Assembly (NCBI GenBank): GCA_958496175.1
Contig: OY292275.1
Location: 5,518,001 to 5,582,000, forward strand
Length of the DNA stretch: 64,000 nucleotides
DNA from: Sisyra terminalis
Lineage: Eukaryota; Arthropoda; Insecta; Neuroptera; Sisyridae
Reading direction: 5' to 3'
Shown here: piece after piece, positions 47,145 through 58,007 of the stretch
Numbering within the stretch: position 1 is the first letter of the stretch
Layout: the number at the start of each line of letters is the position of its first letter
Position numbers and translations under genes: made by a program
Notes under the pieces: model-generated
Databases searched by the model: none
Seen by the model: the letters and a program-made list of their open reading frames with translations, nothing else
What the model was told of the DNA's origin: nothing

Positions 47145-47707
47145 GTGAATACAATATATAAAATATATTGCAGTCCAATTTATGTAGTATAATTTAACAT
47201 AATAATATAAAAATTTAATATAATAATATACAAATTTAATATAATAATATACAAATTTAATATAATAATATATAAACTTAATATAATAATATATAAAAAT
47301 CATACCACCAACATAAATTTGAACAGAAATTCAAACAAAAATATTCGTGACGTAATGCCCAGATACGTATTTCGATTGCCAAGCAATCTTCATCAGTGGT
47401 CATCAAGTAGTTTGGATCACTCCGTAACTGTTATGTGATGATTCACAATGGGCAATACGTCACGAATATTTTTGTTTGAACTTCTGTTCAAATTTATGTT
47501 GTTGGTATGATTTTTTTATATATTATTATATTAAGTTTATATATTATTATATTAAATTTGTATATTATTATATTAAATTTGTATATTATTATATGAAATT
47601 TGTATATTATTATGTTAAATTATACTACATAAATTGGACTGCAATATATTTTATATATTGTATTCACAGTATAACTGTTCAAAGTCAGCGGAAAAAATCT
47701 TATTTTG
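47145..47707 (-). mobile_element. Penelope-like inverted-repeat element with ribozyme, 563 bp
   Basis: Two ~217-bp inverted arms (47145-47360 and 47450-47668) flank a 90-bp loop that bears a hammerhead-like core on the minus strand. A 39-nt tail (47669-47707) lies outside the right arm. A perfect 14-bp duplication, attagatgactatt, lies at 47131-47144 and 47708-47721. The uninterrupted site exists in the window near 44195 ('ttttagatgactattcattt'), which proves the insertion. The arms contain four to five ~20-22-bp tandem repeats of the type 'tattaaatttgtatattat'. No gene is present. Confidence 0.85.
47355..47402 (-). ncRNA. hammerhead ribozyme-like motif, locus 3
   Basis: Minus strand: stem I CCA, CTGATGA, one extra A, stem II GATTGC-TTG-GCAATC (6/6 paired), GAA, ATACGTAT (palindromic stem III), C, then stem I TGG. 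All invariant core positions are present. Predicted cleavage after ...TATC falls exactly at the boundary between loop and inverted arm. Stem I beyond 3 bp is mismatched. Confidence 0.72.
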
Positions 47708-47769
47708 ATTAGATGACTATTCATTAGTATAAAGCTTTCGTTGCACCCTTGTATAGCTTTTTTCACTAA

Positions 47770-48780
47770 AATCAAAGTTTTTTTTCCAAAAAAAATAAAT
47801 ATATTCTCGTTTTTTTTTTTTTTGGATACTTTATGAATGACTTGGAGCTATAAAATCGTCTCAATTGAAAAATAAGGGGCATCAAACTTTCAATTATCCA
47901 CTCAGACAATAAACCCAAAGCCCCAAATAGCCGGAGGCTGAAAAAAAACCTTTTACCTTTCCATTTTCTCCACTTCTAGTAGGCAACAGTTGGCTTAATT
48001 TATACAAATATGTCTGCGTTTTTGTTTCACCCAAACATTTCCAACATATCGTTTGTTGCGGCATTGGATTCTATTTGCTGATATGATAAACATGAACTCA
48101 AAATTATTTCACTGTGTTTACTTTTAAAATTCACTATTTAAACGAAGTTATAATTTGTTTATCATATACCACAATGTTTAGTCACAACAAATACACTCGA
48201 AAGAAACAAATAAAAATGTTATTTTCCAATGGAAAACGTTTCAAGAGATGATTCAACAGCGTGTTGTTAATGCAAAAAAAAAATAGTAATTCACTGCAAA
48301 TTTTGCGTTTAATGTTTAAATGCGTAACGCATTTGATATGGACGGGAAATTTTCGAGGAATTAAGTGCAGTTAATGATCATTTTATTTTGCATTTTTGGC
48401 GCCGTTTATATGAATGTGTGAGAAAATCAGAGTTTATTTCGCGTCCACGCGCTTAACATCTTATAAAAGTCGAGTCGTCGACAAAATGGGACTTAGTGTC
48501 AAGGGAGAGAATTTAAGGGTGGATAACGTTTATGGTCCATGACTTGGAGGAATAAAAATGCAATAAACTTGGGATTATTATATCGTTTAAGTTTGCGTTA
48601 TTGACGCCGCGTCTAAAGAATGAAGATGATTTTTTTTCTCTTCTATTTATTTTTTCTTGTTAAAAATATTTTTTTTTAAAAACTTCAGTTTTTTATATCT
48701 AATTCTCCATAGTTATGCTTTTATATACAATGATGTTTCCACTCAGTAGTTATCCTAACAAAGTAATATAGTTTATTTTT
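47770..48780. other. no gene recognised
   Basis: AT-rich DNA with no supported features. Confidence 0.4.
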
Positions 48781-48849
48781 TATTTTATCCTCCTTTTTGG
48801 TCTCCCAATCTGGTACTTTTTAGTCTTCCCTTGTTTTTTTTTGGTGAGG

Positions 48850-49013
48850 ATGAGGTCACCACGGTAGCCAACATTTTGTTAGGATAATTCTATAGAAAAA
48901 TCTAGTGCCGAACGTGGGTTTTCATGAATATGACATCAATAAACGGTATGCCCAAGTCTCTGGGTATGAAATTGTCCCTCATTTACTAGGGTGTCCTCGT
49001 TATTGTCATTAAG
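48850..49013 (-). pseudogene. non-LTR RT C-terminal remnant, distal part
   Basis: Minus strand: LMTITRTP, two stops, MRDNFIPRDLGIPFIDVIFM KTH when read through. L-R-x-I-T-x-A-P-W-x-x-x-x-x-x-x-H-x-D-L-G-I-P is the usual tail of insect Jockey-type RT proteins. It continues from 50622-50955, from which it is separated by the hAT insertion. Confidence 0.7.
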
Positions 49014-49124
49014 CAGTGGCGTAGCTAGGTAACCAAGGGCCCTGGGGCAAATTAAAAAATGGGGCCCCACTGCTTTGTAAACTGATTAGGTATTATCAAA
49101 TAAAATATGAAATATACAAATACT

Positions 49125-49525
49125 CAGAGGATTAGGATCAATAATAATCAGTCAAAACTATTTATTACATCCGCGACGTTTCGGCGACGATAATTTTTTT
49201 TTTTTAAATTTTTTAAATTAACGTCATTCCTTAACTAATTTTTAATTGTTTTTGTTGAAATTTTATTTTATATATTTTACTGAAAAAAATGTTGTGTATC
49301 TTGGGAGTTTTATTATTGTTTTTTACCAACTATACCGTATAAAAATGAATGGACAATGGTTGTTTTTAACAAGGCTAAAGCGATTATTTACGAACGCCTG
49401 AGGAAGGCTCAATAACCGGACCGAAACGTCGCGGATGTAATAAATAGTTTTGACTTATTATTATAGATCCTTATCCTCTGAATATTGTTTACCAATTTAT
49501 CATCATTGAGGATCTGAAACTTTAC
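49125..49525 (+). mobile_element. Penelope-like inverted-repeat element with ribozyme, 401 bp
   Basis: A 14-bp perfect duplication, aatatacaaatact, lies at 49111-49124 and 49526-49539. Inverted arms of about 60 bp (49125-49184, starting cagaggattaggatc; 49421-49480, ending gatccttatcctctg) enclose AT-rich DNA with a hammerhead-like core at the right. A 45-nt tail lies outside the right arm (49481-49525). The hAT sequence continues across the insertion. Confidence 0.82.
49395..49433 (+). ncRNA. hammerhead ribozyme-like motif, locus 4
   Basis: Plus strand: stem I CGC, CTGAGGA, one extra A, stem II GGCTC-AATAACC-GGACC (two GC pairs, a C-A mismatch, a U-G wobble and a C-G pair), GAA, ACGT (palindromic stem III), C, stem I GCG. 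The core is intact and stem II is partly decayed. The GAAACGTCGCGG half is repeated inverted in the left arm (49167-49182) without the CTGANGA half. Confidence 0.65.
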
Positions 49526-49907
49526 AATATACAAATACTTTAAAAAAGGTATCTGTTACGATTTGAATTTTTCAGATCGACTTTAAATTATTTTGCCGAT
49601 TTGAATTGCCTTATCCTACAGGAAAAAAATCATTTTTATAAAATTATAGTGTATAATGGAAAAGTGTATAGGGTGTAAATTTATATAATTCTAATTTCTG
49701 TCGGTACATACAAAGTAAGTTTTTGTTTCAAAATGTCGTTATTATATTCCAAATTTGCCTACTTTTGAAAAAATTTTACGTTAGTTTGTATATCTTCCTG
49801 CAACTATAAAACAGATAAACCGATTTTTAAAAAATTTGGTTATATATTAAGATTCAATACTTCCACTCACTGCAGGCTTTAATATCATAACATTAAAGTA
49901 ATAAGAG

Positions 49908-50613
49908 CAGTGGCGTAGCTAGGTAACCAAAGACCCTAGGGTAAATTAAAAAATGGGGCCCCACTGCTATGTAAATTGATTAGGTATAATCAAATAAAAA
50001 TATGAAATATACAAACACCTTAAAAATGCTAAGCTACTTAAGCTCTTTTTTGTGCACTGCAGTGCAGGTAATAAAAATATAAAACAGTAACAACATAAAT
50101 TACAATTAATACTTGGTGTAGGTTTGGCTAATAAAACGAATTAGAGAAGATTTAAGGGTTTCAAGGTCGGTAGGTCCGAAACTGACTAAATAAAAATTAT
50201 ATTTGCAATTTTTTCCTAGCTTTAGTTTTCGCAAAAGTATCAATGACTTCGTTTAAATCCAGGCTTGATGCGGTTTTGTTTTCAATTGCTATTAGCGATA
50301 AATGTCGGAGTCGAGTTTGGCCCATATTATTTCTTAAATATTATTTTATTATTTTTAATTTGCTAAATGAGCTTTCAGCTGCTGCATAAGTGACAAGAAT
50401 TGTAAAGAATAATAACATTGCTGTAAATACTTTCGTTAGGTCGCATTCTAGCACTCCATATTTGCTCAATATTTCCTTACATAATTGGTGAACTTCCAAC
50501 TGAATTTCCAAAAGTTCAGTTCGATCGAGATTTCTGGTAAGGATTCGAGGGTTACCTAAGCTTGAGGGCCCTGGGGCACTGCCCCGCCTAGTCCCTAGGT
50601 AGCTACGCCACTG
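49908..50613. mobile_element. hAT element, copy 2 (complete ends)
   Basis: Full-length relative of 323-1029 with CAGTGGCGTAGCTAGGTAAC at the left and 'tagctacgccactg' at the right. The left 8-bp flank is aataagag (49900-49907). The minus strand from about 50400 down to 50220 carries the same hAT dimerisation remnant (AAxSSFSKLKIIK-type). Base changes versus copy 1 are scattered at roughly 5-10%. Confidence 0.85.
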
Positions 50614-50621
50614 TCGTTAAG

Positions 50622-50955
50622 TCTGTATTTTGGAAGGTTTGTACCTTTAGTTTTTGTGTATTTGCAGCAATTTCCCATTTTTCACAACCATCATATAGGC
50701 CTAATGATTGCCGTATATATAAGTTTAAGTGGTAATGAAACAAGAAATACTTTCGTAGCTATTAGCGCTATTAGTTTAAAGTTTTATAGGTGTTTCTCTT
50801 ATTAAGCTCCAAACCCAGGTATTTAGGTAACTGAATCAACATGTGGCATTCTTCCTCCGATGAGCCATAAGCATGTCGTTGGTATTTTTCTGCTCTCTAA
50901 CAACTTTCAGTAGATATAAGTTTTAGTCTTGAAAATTCATTTCGTTTCTTCCTCA
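50622..50955 (-). pseudogene. non-LTR RT C-terminal remnant, proximal part
   Basis: Minus strand: LPKYLGLELNKRNTYK, then after two to four stops LNLYIRQSLGLYDGCEKWEI and AANTQKLKVQTFQNTDL. K-Y-L-G-L-x-L-x-x-x-x-x-W-K and Y-G-C-E-x-W-x-x-A-x-x-x-x-x-x-x-x-x-F-Q-N are Jockey/I-type landmarks. The continuation is at 48850-49013. Confidence 0.75.
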
Positions 50956-50959
50956 AGCC

Positions 50960-51440
50960 TTACAAAAATGGCTGAAATCCTTAAAACGTCAATTTTCTCA
51001 AGTCAGAACTGAAGAAATCAGAAAAAATTTCATAAAATTAAAGCTGAGATTTTACGTTATTTAGAATAATGCAGCAATGAATTTAAGAAAAAACGCTATT
51101 CTTTTTGATATGCCAATGTAGTGCTAAGTTAGCAAACGAGGGCTTGAAATTCTTATTATTGACATTGGTAGAGTGATGTTTAAATTATTACATTCAATAA
51201 ATAACCAAATATTTTTGCTTTAAAGTAAACAATAACAATAAGTAATAGTTCAATGATCAACGAACTTCAATCAAAAAAAATAAATAAAATTAGTACCTAC
51301 TGTTATTGCTGCCCATTCTTATTTATTTAGAGGTATAATATTTGATACGTTTTTAAATTTAATAATTTAAACATCTTACCATTGCCAATCTTTAACACGC
51401 TAGTGTAGTGCCAAATTAGCAAACGAGACTTCAAATTCTT
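50960..51440. other. no gene recognised
   Basis: AT-rich DNA. The words 'tagtgc(t/c)aa(g/a)ttagcaaacgag' occur twice, near 51120 and 51405, which hints at a ~290-bp duplicated segment. Confidence 0.4.
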
Positions 51441-51441
51441 A

Positions 51442-52200
51442 TAAAAAAATTCATCTGCACATATATTTATAGAAAATTAAATTCCCTACAAAAAACGTCT
51501 CGTTGGAAATTTTTGCCAGACACACCGTTTCTGAATAATCAAGCTTTAAACATAGATAGCATTTTTAGATTTATCTTCTTTATTTTGGAATTTTGTAACT
51601 AACGACCAAATAAATACATAGAAATGAACAGTATATATTCTTGAAGGAAATTTAATGTTCTACAAAAAAGGTCTCTTAATTGTTAATTGTGAATAACTTT
51701 TGAAAAAGTGATTTTATGTAAAAACGTTAAGAACCCTTTTTGTAGAACACTAATTTCCCTTCAAGAATCTATATTGTTCATTTCTATATATTTATTTATA
51801 TTTATATTTATTTATTTCGTTACAAAAGTCCAAAATAAAGAAAATAAATTTAAAAATGATATCAATGTTTCCAATCAATGTTATCAATGTAAAATAATCC
51901 TTTATTTAAAGCTTGATTATTCGGAAACGGCGTGTCTGGCAAAAATTTTTAACAAAACGTTTTTTGTAGGGAATTTAATTTTTTATAAAAATATGTGCAA
52001 ATGATTTTTTTTACCTTAATTGTTTGACAGCATTGACGAAAAAATGAAAGCACAAAAAAAAATCGAAATTAAAGATGATAGACTTCTTAATATTAATATT
52101 AAGGGCTCAAACCTTTTCGATATTTTTTTTTTGTCACCTTGCACAATATTTTCGATATAGTTTTCAAAAAAAATATTTTAGATTTTTTTGGCCCAGTCTT
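51442..52200. mobile_element. foldback element family C, copy 3 (left end missing)
   Basis: Begins within the left arm at 'ttcatctgcacatatattta'. It passes the centre with a small internal deletion near 51680 and runs to the right terminus 'tttttggcccagtct' at 52199. Confidence 0.75.
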
Positions 52201-53845
52201 GTAAATATAGTAAGCAAAGATAGATTAGTTTGAACTTCCATACGAACTTTTATCCCTTATTTCACCCTCTTATTGATCGAAATTTTCAAGATGTTTGAAC
52301 AAATGTTTGTTTATTTCTAATCAAGTGATCAAACACATATTTTCATTATTTTATTTAAAAAATTATAGCGAACTTCCATACCAACTTTCGTCCCTTATTT
52401 CAACCCTTTGAAGATATTTTTTTGTAACAAAAATCAGCTTATGTTTGTTTCGAAGGTTTAAGTTATCTTTCTACCTAAAAGTGATAATATTTTTGAATAC
52501 ATTTTTGAGAAATTATGTTCTTAATATTTTCGAGATATTTGAAAAGTAAATTGTCTCTACATTAGAATTAGCTATTAATGACTATAAATTAATTCAATTT
52601 TCTAAAGACTCTAATATTTAAAAGGTCCAACATGTACTAACTTTTAAAATATAATTTGCTGAAGATTATTCTCTAAATTCTATTATAGTGTGAGCTTTAT
52701 CGGCTCAGCCCTTGTACGTAATATAATATTGTTTCAATTACGGAGATCTTATAAGATTTAAAAAAAATCTTAATCAAATTAAACTACAGAAAAAAAATCC
52801 AATTACCACTTAATTTCATAATTATTTTAAACTACGAGTTGACTAAAAGTTTTAACGAGATTCTCTCGAAAAAGCTTCTTCGGCATCCATGCATAAAAGC
52901 TCGCAACAAAGCTCACAAGTTTATTAATTAATTTTTCTAAAATTCAAATAATTGACTTGACTGCGTAAAAGCACAATTGATTTAAAAGTTTCATCTTGAT
53001 AAAATATCATTTTAATAATAATAATAATTATAGTTAATCGAAACGCCGCGTCTTATCTTTGTGGTCAAACATATTCTTCGTATTAAGAGCGTTAAAGTTT
53101 GCTTATCTTTGATTAAGTAAATGAATTTGTGCACGTTTTCGTCCAGAATAATAACTTTGAGATATAAAATTAACTATTTGTTGGTGTGCAAAGTTCAAAC
53201 TTTGAAAAATCGGGTTGGTAGAATCGCGTTGGCGTTGGTTTTTGGAGGGTGGGAAAATTGAATTTTGGGGAATGATAATTTTGGCTGATAATTTTGGAAC
53301 AATGGGCTTAATATGTATAGTGAAAGGACACAGATTGTGTCTATTGTTTACTTTGGTAATTGTGCACTCATTTGTAAATATTTTCGTTGGTGAATTTCGA
53401 AAATGTTTTCAAGGGTTAAGAAAATATCATATTTTCTGAGTTAAAGGTCATTTTTTGGAGATGAAATATGAAATATATCATTGTGTTGAAGTACTAACTT
53501 GAATCAAATTATTTGGGGCAAGAAAGTATGCAGTAGATTTTCATGGATTTCCCATTTTTGTATTTAAAAATATTGTATTTATTTTAGTGATTAACGTTTG
53601 AAAATTTCAAGGTTCTTAACTTCAAAAGTGAATTGCATAATCGTTGGTTTAAAATGGCTTTTTTTTTGATAATATATTCTAAGGAATTCATTTTGGTTTC
53701 TAAAAAAAAAAGATTAAAGAGTATTAAAGTAAATTAAGGAAGTAGTTTGGAAAAATTTTGAATAACCCGCAGTTGCTGCAACAATAACTTTTAGTACCAT
53801 CACAATTATTGTTATAAACATTAAAATGATCGTCCATTAGCCATA
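52200..53845. other. no gene recognised
   Basis: AT-rich DNA with no supported features. Confidence 0.4.
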
Positions 53846-53847
53846 AG

Positions 53848-54022
53848 CAGAGCTGGATTGGCCTACCGGAATACCGGAAATATTTCGGTGGGCCTACTGG
53901 TCTTCAAATATAGTAAAACATTTTATTTTTTCTAATGAAATGATATAAAACTTTTCCAATTGTTACTTTTGTGAATTTTGAAACACCACACACCCCAAAT
54001 GCCAAAATATAAAATTATTCAA
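53848..54022. mobile_element. hAT element left-end fragment
   Basis: Starts CAGAGCTGGATTGGCCTACC. Its first ~130 bp match the block at 54023, including 'ggaataccgg' and 'gggcctactgg', so it is a second, truncated copy of the same left end. Confidence 0.65.
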
Positions 54023-54860
54023 CAGTGCTGGACTGGCCCACCGGAATACCAGGAATATCATGGTGTGGGCCTACTGGCCCACAAATATAGTCAAGTTTTT
54101 TATTTTTTCCAATGAAATAATATTATATTTTTACTAATTGTTACTTCTATCTATTTCTATTTAACTTGTTAATTGTACTTGATTTATTTCTTTTTGTTAA
54201 TTGTACTTCAACAACAGGAGAAAATATCTGTAACCTAATATGCAAAATTTTAAAAAATATGAAATTTTTTATTAGTAAATGTTTTGGTAATTGCTGATGG
54301 TGCAGCAAAATTTGCAAGGTACTTATAAAGGTTTAAATGCATAATTAATTCAAATTTCACCAAATTAAGTTCGTACTTGGTGTTATGCACATTTATTAAA
54401 TTAACTTCTTACAGATATCACAGAAAAGACCAAAAAAGTCATCAACTATTTGGTATTTTAGATACATATACAATTTTTTTAAAAGAATCTTATAAACGAC
54501 TTAAAGTATGGCGATAATTTAGTAAGTTTAGATTTATTTCTACTATTGGAGGAACACATTGGTGGGCTAAAGATAAGACATTAAGAAAAATATTTGGTAT
54601 ATTTAATAGTACATCTGGAATTATATTTTTCGTCGATGTTCTGCAGACTTTCTATGAAATCTCTATATCCGAAAAGTTTAACAAAGAAATTAGACATCGA
54701 GGAAACACTATTTTGACAGCGTTTCTAAAATTTGATATTATTTTAATAGCTCAAACATTTTTTAAGAATTTCTGAAGAAACAACACCTTTGTCATCATAC
54801 TTACAAACATTAGCTATGGATATTGTAATTGCTTTGATATGGTAAAAAATGCAATTGATT
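54023..54860 (+). mobile_element. hAT element with ZMYM1-like transposase remnant
   Basis: The left end CAGTGCTGGACTGGCCCACC is a hAT-type terminus. It is followed by about 250 bp of non-coding DNA and then the transposase remnant. The right end was not found; a family C foldback begins near 55083. Confidence 0.65.
54283..54855 (+). pseudogene. ZMYM1-like hAT transposase, middle part
   Basis: In broken frames the plus strand reads ADGAAKFA, TYKGLNA, VRTWCYAHLLN, SYKRLKVW-like, STIGGTHWWAKDKTLRKIFG, IFNSTSGIIFFVDVLQTFYE, ISISEKFNKEIRHRGNTILT and EETTPLSSYLQTLAMDIVIA. D-G-A-A-x-M-x-G-x-Y, W-C-Y-A-H-x-L-N, T-R-W-W-x-K-x-x-A-L and Y-L-Q-T are landmarks of the DUF4371/ZMYM1-type hAT transposase core. 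There are stops after HLLN and KNF and at least two frameshifts. It is of the same general group as the terminal domain found at 632-835. Confidence 0.85.
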
Positions 54861-55082
54861 TTTTTTTAAATTAAAAGATTTTAATACTGTTCATTAAACA
54901 GCAGTTAATTTTGCATTGGCAAAATTTAAAGCATTGGCAATTTTGATTTCTTCCAAATTTAAGAAATGTTATGTTTAACAAATAAAAGAATAAAATGGAT
55001 AATTCTAACGATAAATTTCGAATAAATGTGCATAATGTTATAAAAGATGCACTTATCAGTAGCATGAATAATCGACTCTTAA

Positions 55083-56339
55083 TAGAAAAAAACAATAATT
55101 TAATTTTTCTTTCAACTTTAATTGTGAATAACTTTTGAAAAAGTGATTTTGTGTAAAAACGTTAAGCGACCTTTTTTGTAGAGCATTAAATTCTCTTCAA
55201 GCACCTATATTGTTTATATCTATATATTTATTTGTTCGTTAATTACAAAATTCCAAAATAAAGAAGATAAATCTAAAAATTATATCAATCTTTAAAGCTT
55301 GATTATTCGGAAACGGCATGTCTGACGAAAATTTTTTAAGAGACATTTTTGGTAGGGAATTTGATTTTCTATTAAAATATGTACCGATGATTTTTTTACT
55401 TTGATAGTTTGACTGCATTGACGCAAAAATGAAACTCTTTTAAAAGTTATTCACAATTAAAGTTGAAGGAAAAATTAAATTATTGTTTGTTTCGTTGTTG
55501 AACTAATTTTGAAAGAGTGATTTTATGTAAAAACGTTAAGGGACCTTTTTTGTAGAGCATTAAATTCCCTTCAAGAATCTATATTGTTCATTTCTATATA
55601 ATTATTATTTGTTCGTTAGTTACAAAATTCCAAAATAAAGAAGATAAATCTAAAAATTATATCAATCTTTAAAGCTTGATTATTCGGAAACGGCATGTCT
55701 GACGAAAATTTTTTAAGAGACATTTTTGGTAGGGAATTTGATTTTCTATTAAAATATGTACCGATGATTTTTTTAACTTTGATAGTTTGACTGCATTGAC
55801 GCAAAAATGAAACTCTTTTAAAAGTTATTCACAATTAAAGTTGAAGGAAAAATTAAATTATTGTTTGTTTCGTTGTTGAACTAATTTTGAAAGAGTCATT
55901 TTATGTAAAAACGTTAAGGGACCTTTTTTGTAGAGCATTAAATTCCCTTCAAGAATCTATATTGTTCATTTCTATATATTTATTTGTTCGTTAGTTAAAA
56001 AATTCCAAAATAAAGAAGAAAAATCTAAAAATTATATCAATCTTTAAAGCTTGATTATTCGGAAACGGCATGTCTGACGAAAATTTTATAATAGACATTT
56101 TTTGTAGAGAATTAATTTTCTATAAATATATGTGCAGATAATTTTTTTTACTTAGATAGTTTGACAGCATTGACGCAAAAATCAAAGCACAAATAAAAAA
56201 TCGAAATTAAAGATGATAGACCTCTTAATATTAATATTAAGGACTCAAACTTTCTCGAAATTTTTTTTTGTCACCTTGTACAATATTTTCGATATACTTT
56301 TCAAAGAAAAAAAACAGTTGATTTTTTTGGTCCAGTCTA
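55083..56339. mobile_element. foldback element family C, copy 4, with locally triplicated right arm
   Basis: Three head-to-tail segments (55083-55430, 55431-55808, 55809-56339) each run from the centre ('caacaataatttaatttttc' or its inverse) through the right arm. The second and third are about 95% alike by eye over ~330 bp and differ mainly in small indels. The last ends in the family terminus 'tttggtccagtcta'. The left arm and left terminus are absent. Confidence 0.8.
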
Positions 56340-56344
56340 GTAAA

Positions 56345-58000
56345 GATAAAGTGAAAATAAACGAAAATTCTAGAAATAAATGGTTTTTTGACTATGCATA
56401 TTTTGCCCATGTTTAGTGCATATTTGCACTTGGGATAAATAATTTTCAACTTTGTAATATATTATAAAACGACCTTAGAAATTGTTTAAGTTAAAAGGTT
56501 TGGAAGCATTTTTGCTTATGGTGTGAAAAAGATAATTAAATTACGTTGACAATAACAGAGTAACTGATATAATGAGAGAAATAAGTAAAATATTAAAACA
56601 CTTGTTAAATTAATAAAATAAATGTTATTATTTTGAATTACTTAGTTTTGTAATAAACAATATACTTTTTTGGAGGTCTACGTCACCGATATTTCTTCGA
56701 CCTAAATGTGTTGATAAACAACAATATGAAAGATTTCCATTAAAATTTGTTTAAAAAATTTTCTACGAAAAATATTTCACTAAAATATTAAATTGATTGA
56801 TTGAAGTTCCCAGTGACTTTCATTATACATTCAATAGCTTCGAGCACAGTTTGCAATTAGAAATCGGTTATATATACATTTTTTTTTTATAAATAGGACC
56901 AAGAAAATAGAGATGTGAAATATTTTGGACGAATTTCAAAAGCAAATTCGATAACTGACAATGCATCAATCACCGACGCCGTTCATCAAACGAACCACTA
57001 ATGTTGAAAATATTTCCAACTCGAATATATAATAACAAACATTTTCTCGTCTAAAATTCTCAGGTATGTGGTGTACTTGTGTTAAAATAAACTCCCATAC
57101 ACCGAGAAGATACTTGTATTTATAAAATGTTACCTCGAATTTTCCACGATTCACACCAATTACTTTCCTATTGTGAAACCTGCGGTGGTGCGCTGCTACC
57201 AAATCACACAAAAGTCTTATTCAAATATTTCACGTCATGTCTCATTCAAATAATTATCACACTCTTTCGCATAGAACTCAACTGGGAGTTGTTCGTTTTT
57301 CGACGAGGATTTCTGTTTTTTCTTCAGAGGATTTTTTACTTTTTTTACTTTTTAGTTACAACAGCTTACGTGAACTGTGTACTACCGAAGACTGGCCGAA
57401 AAACGGATAGTGGAGCCGTGTGTGTTATCATCACATGGTGCAAACATTTATCAACACATCGCATGAACAAATAAAACGTTGGAAGAAAAAAAAATTAATA
57501 CAATGCCTGATTCAAACTCAAACAAATCTCGTTAAGTTCATGGAAAAACAAACATCGTAAATCTGACAATGAATTTTTCTTTTTTCAAACATTAGCCTAT
57601 ATTAATTACAGTGTAGTGAGGCTGAACTGAATTTGATTATAAGTAGGTATGTTAAGTATATCGTTGCGGAGGATAGGATAATAATACAATCGCAAGTACA
57701 AGGGCAATGGTGTTGACTTGAGCCAAATATTGAACGAGTCTGATTTGAGAAAAATAATCCGCCGTGTTCGTGCATACGTTTGCCTTAATTAAAATCTGCG
57801 ATTGAGATTTTCAAAAGCTGCTCGAGACGCTTAATCAGCTAATTTCATATGCTGGCCACATTACTGAAAAACGTGGGAGCTGTGAAAATGGCAAGCAGTG
57901 CCAAATTCATTGGGAAAACTTGAAAAAAGTCAAGAAATTTGATTCTTTTACAATTGATGTGCTAAATGATTTTTTACCTTTAAAAATAGATCAGTCGTTC
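56345..58000. other. no gene recognised
   Basis: Mostly unique-looking DNA, slightly less AT-rich at 57370-57470 and 57640-57900. ORFs at 56966-57211 (minus) and 57127-57474 (plus) overlap on opposite strands and show no motif. Confidence 0.35.
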
Positions 58001-58007
58001 AGGTAAT

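Larger units (their letters stand above)
49014..50613. mobile_element. hAT element stack inserted in a non-LTR remnant
   Basis: The outer ends are CAGTGGCGTAGCTAGGTAAC and 'aggtagctacgccactg'. They are flanked by tcattaag (49006-49013) and tcgttaag (50614-50621), a 7/8 duplication. The non-LTR reading frame continues on both sides. Inside are the start of one hAT copy (49014-49124, resumed 49526-49545), a ribozyme-bearing insertion (49125-49525), about 350 bp without homology, and a second complete hAT copy from 49908. Confidence 0.8.

Noticed and set aside
47210..47300. Short regularly spaced repeats resembling a CRISPR array
   Set aside because: They are AT-rich direct tandem repeats without unique spacers, mirrored in the opposite arm of an inverted-repeat element.
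57127..57474. 115-codon plus ORF overlapping an 81-codon minus ORF
   Set aside because: Neither shows a recognisable domain. Opposite-strand overlap is typical of chance.
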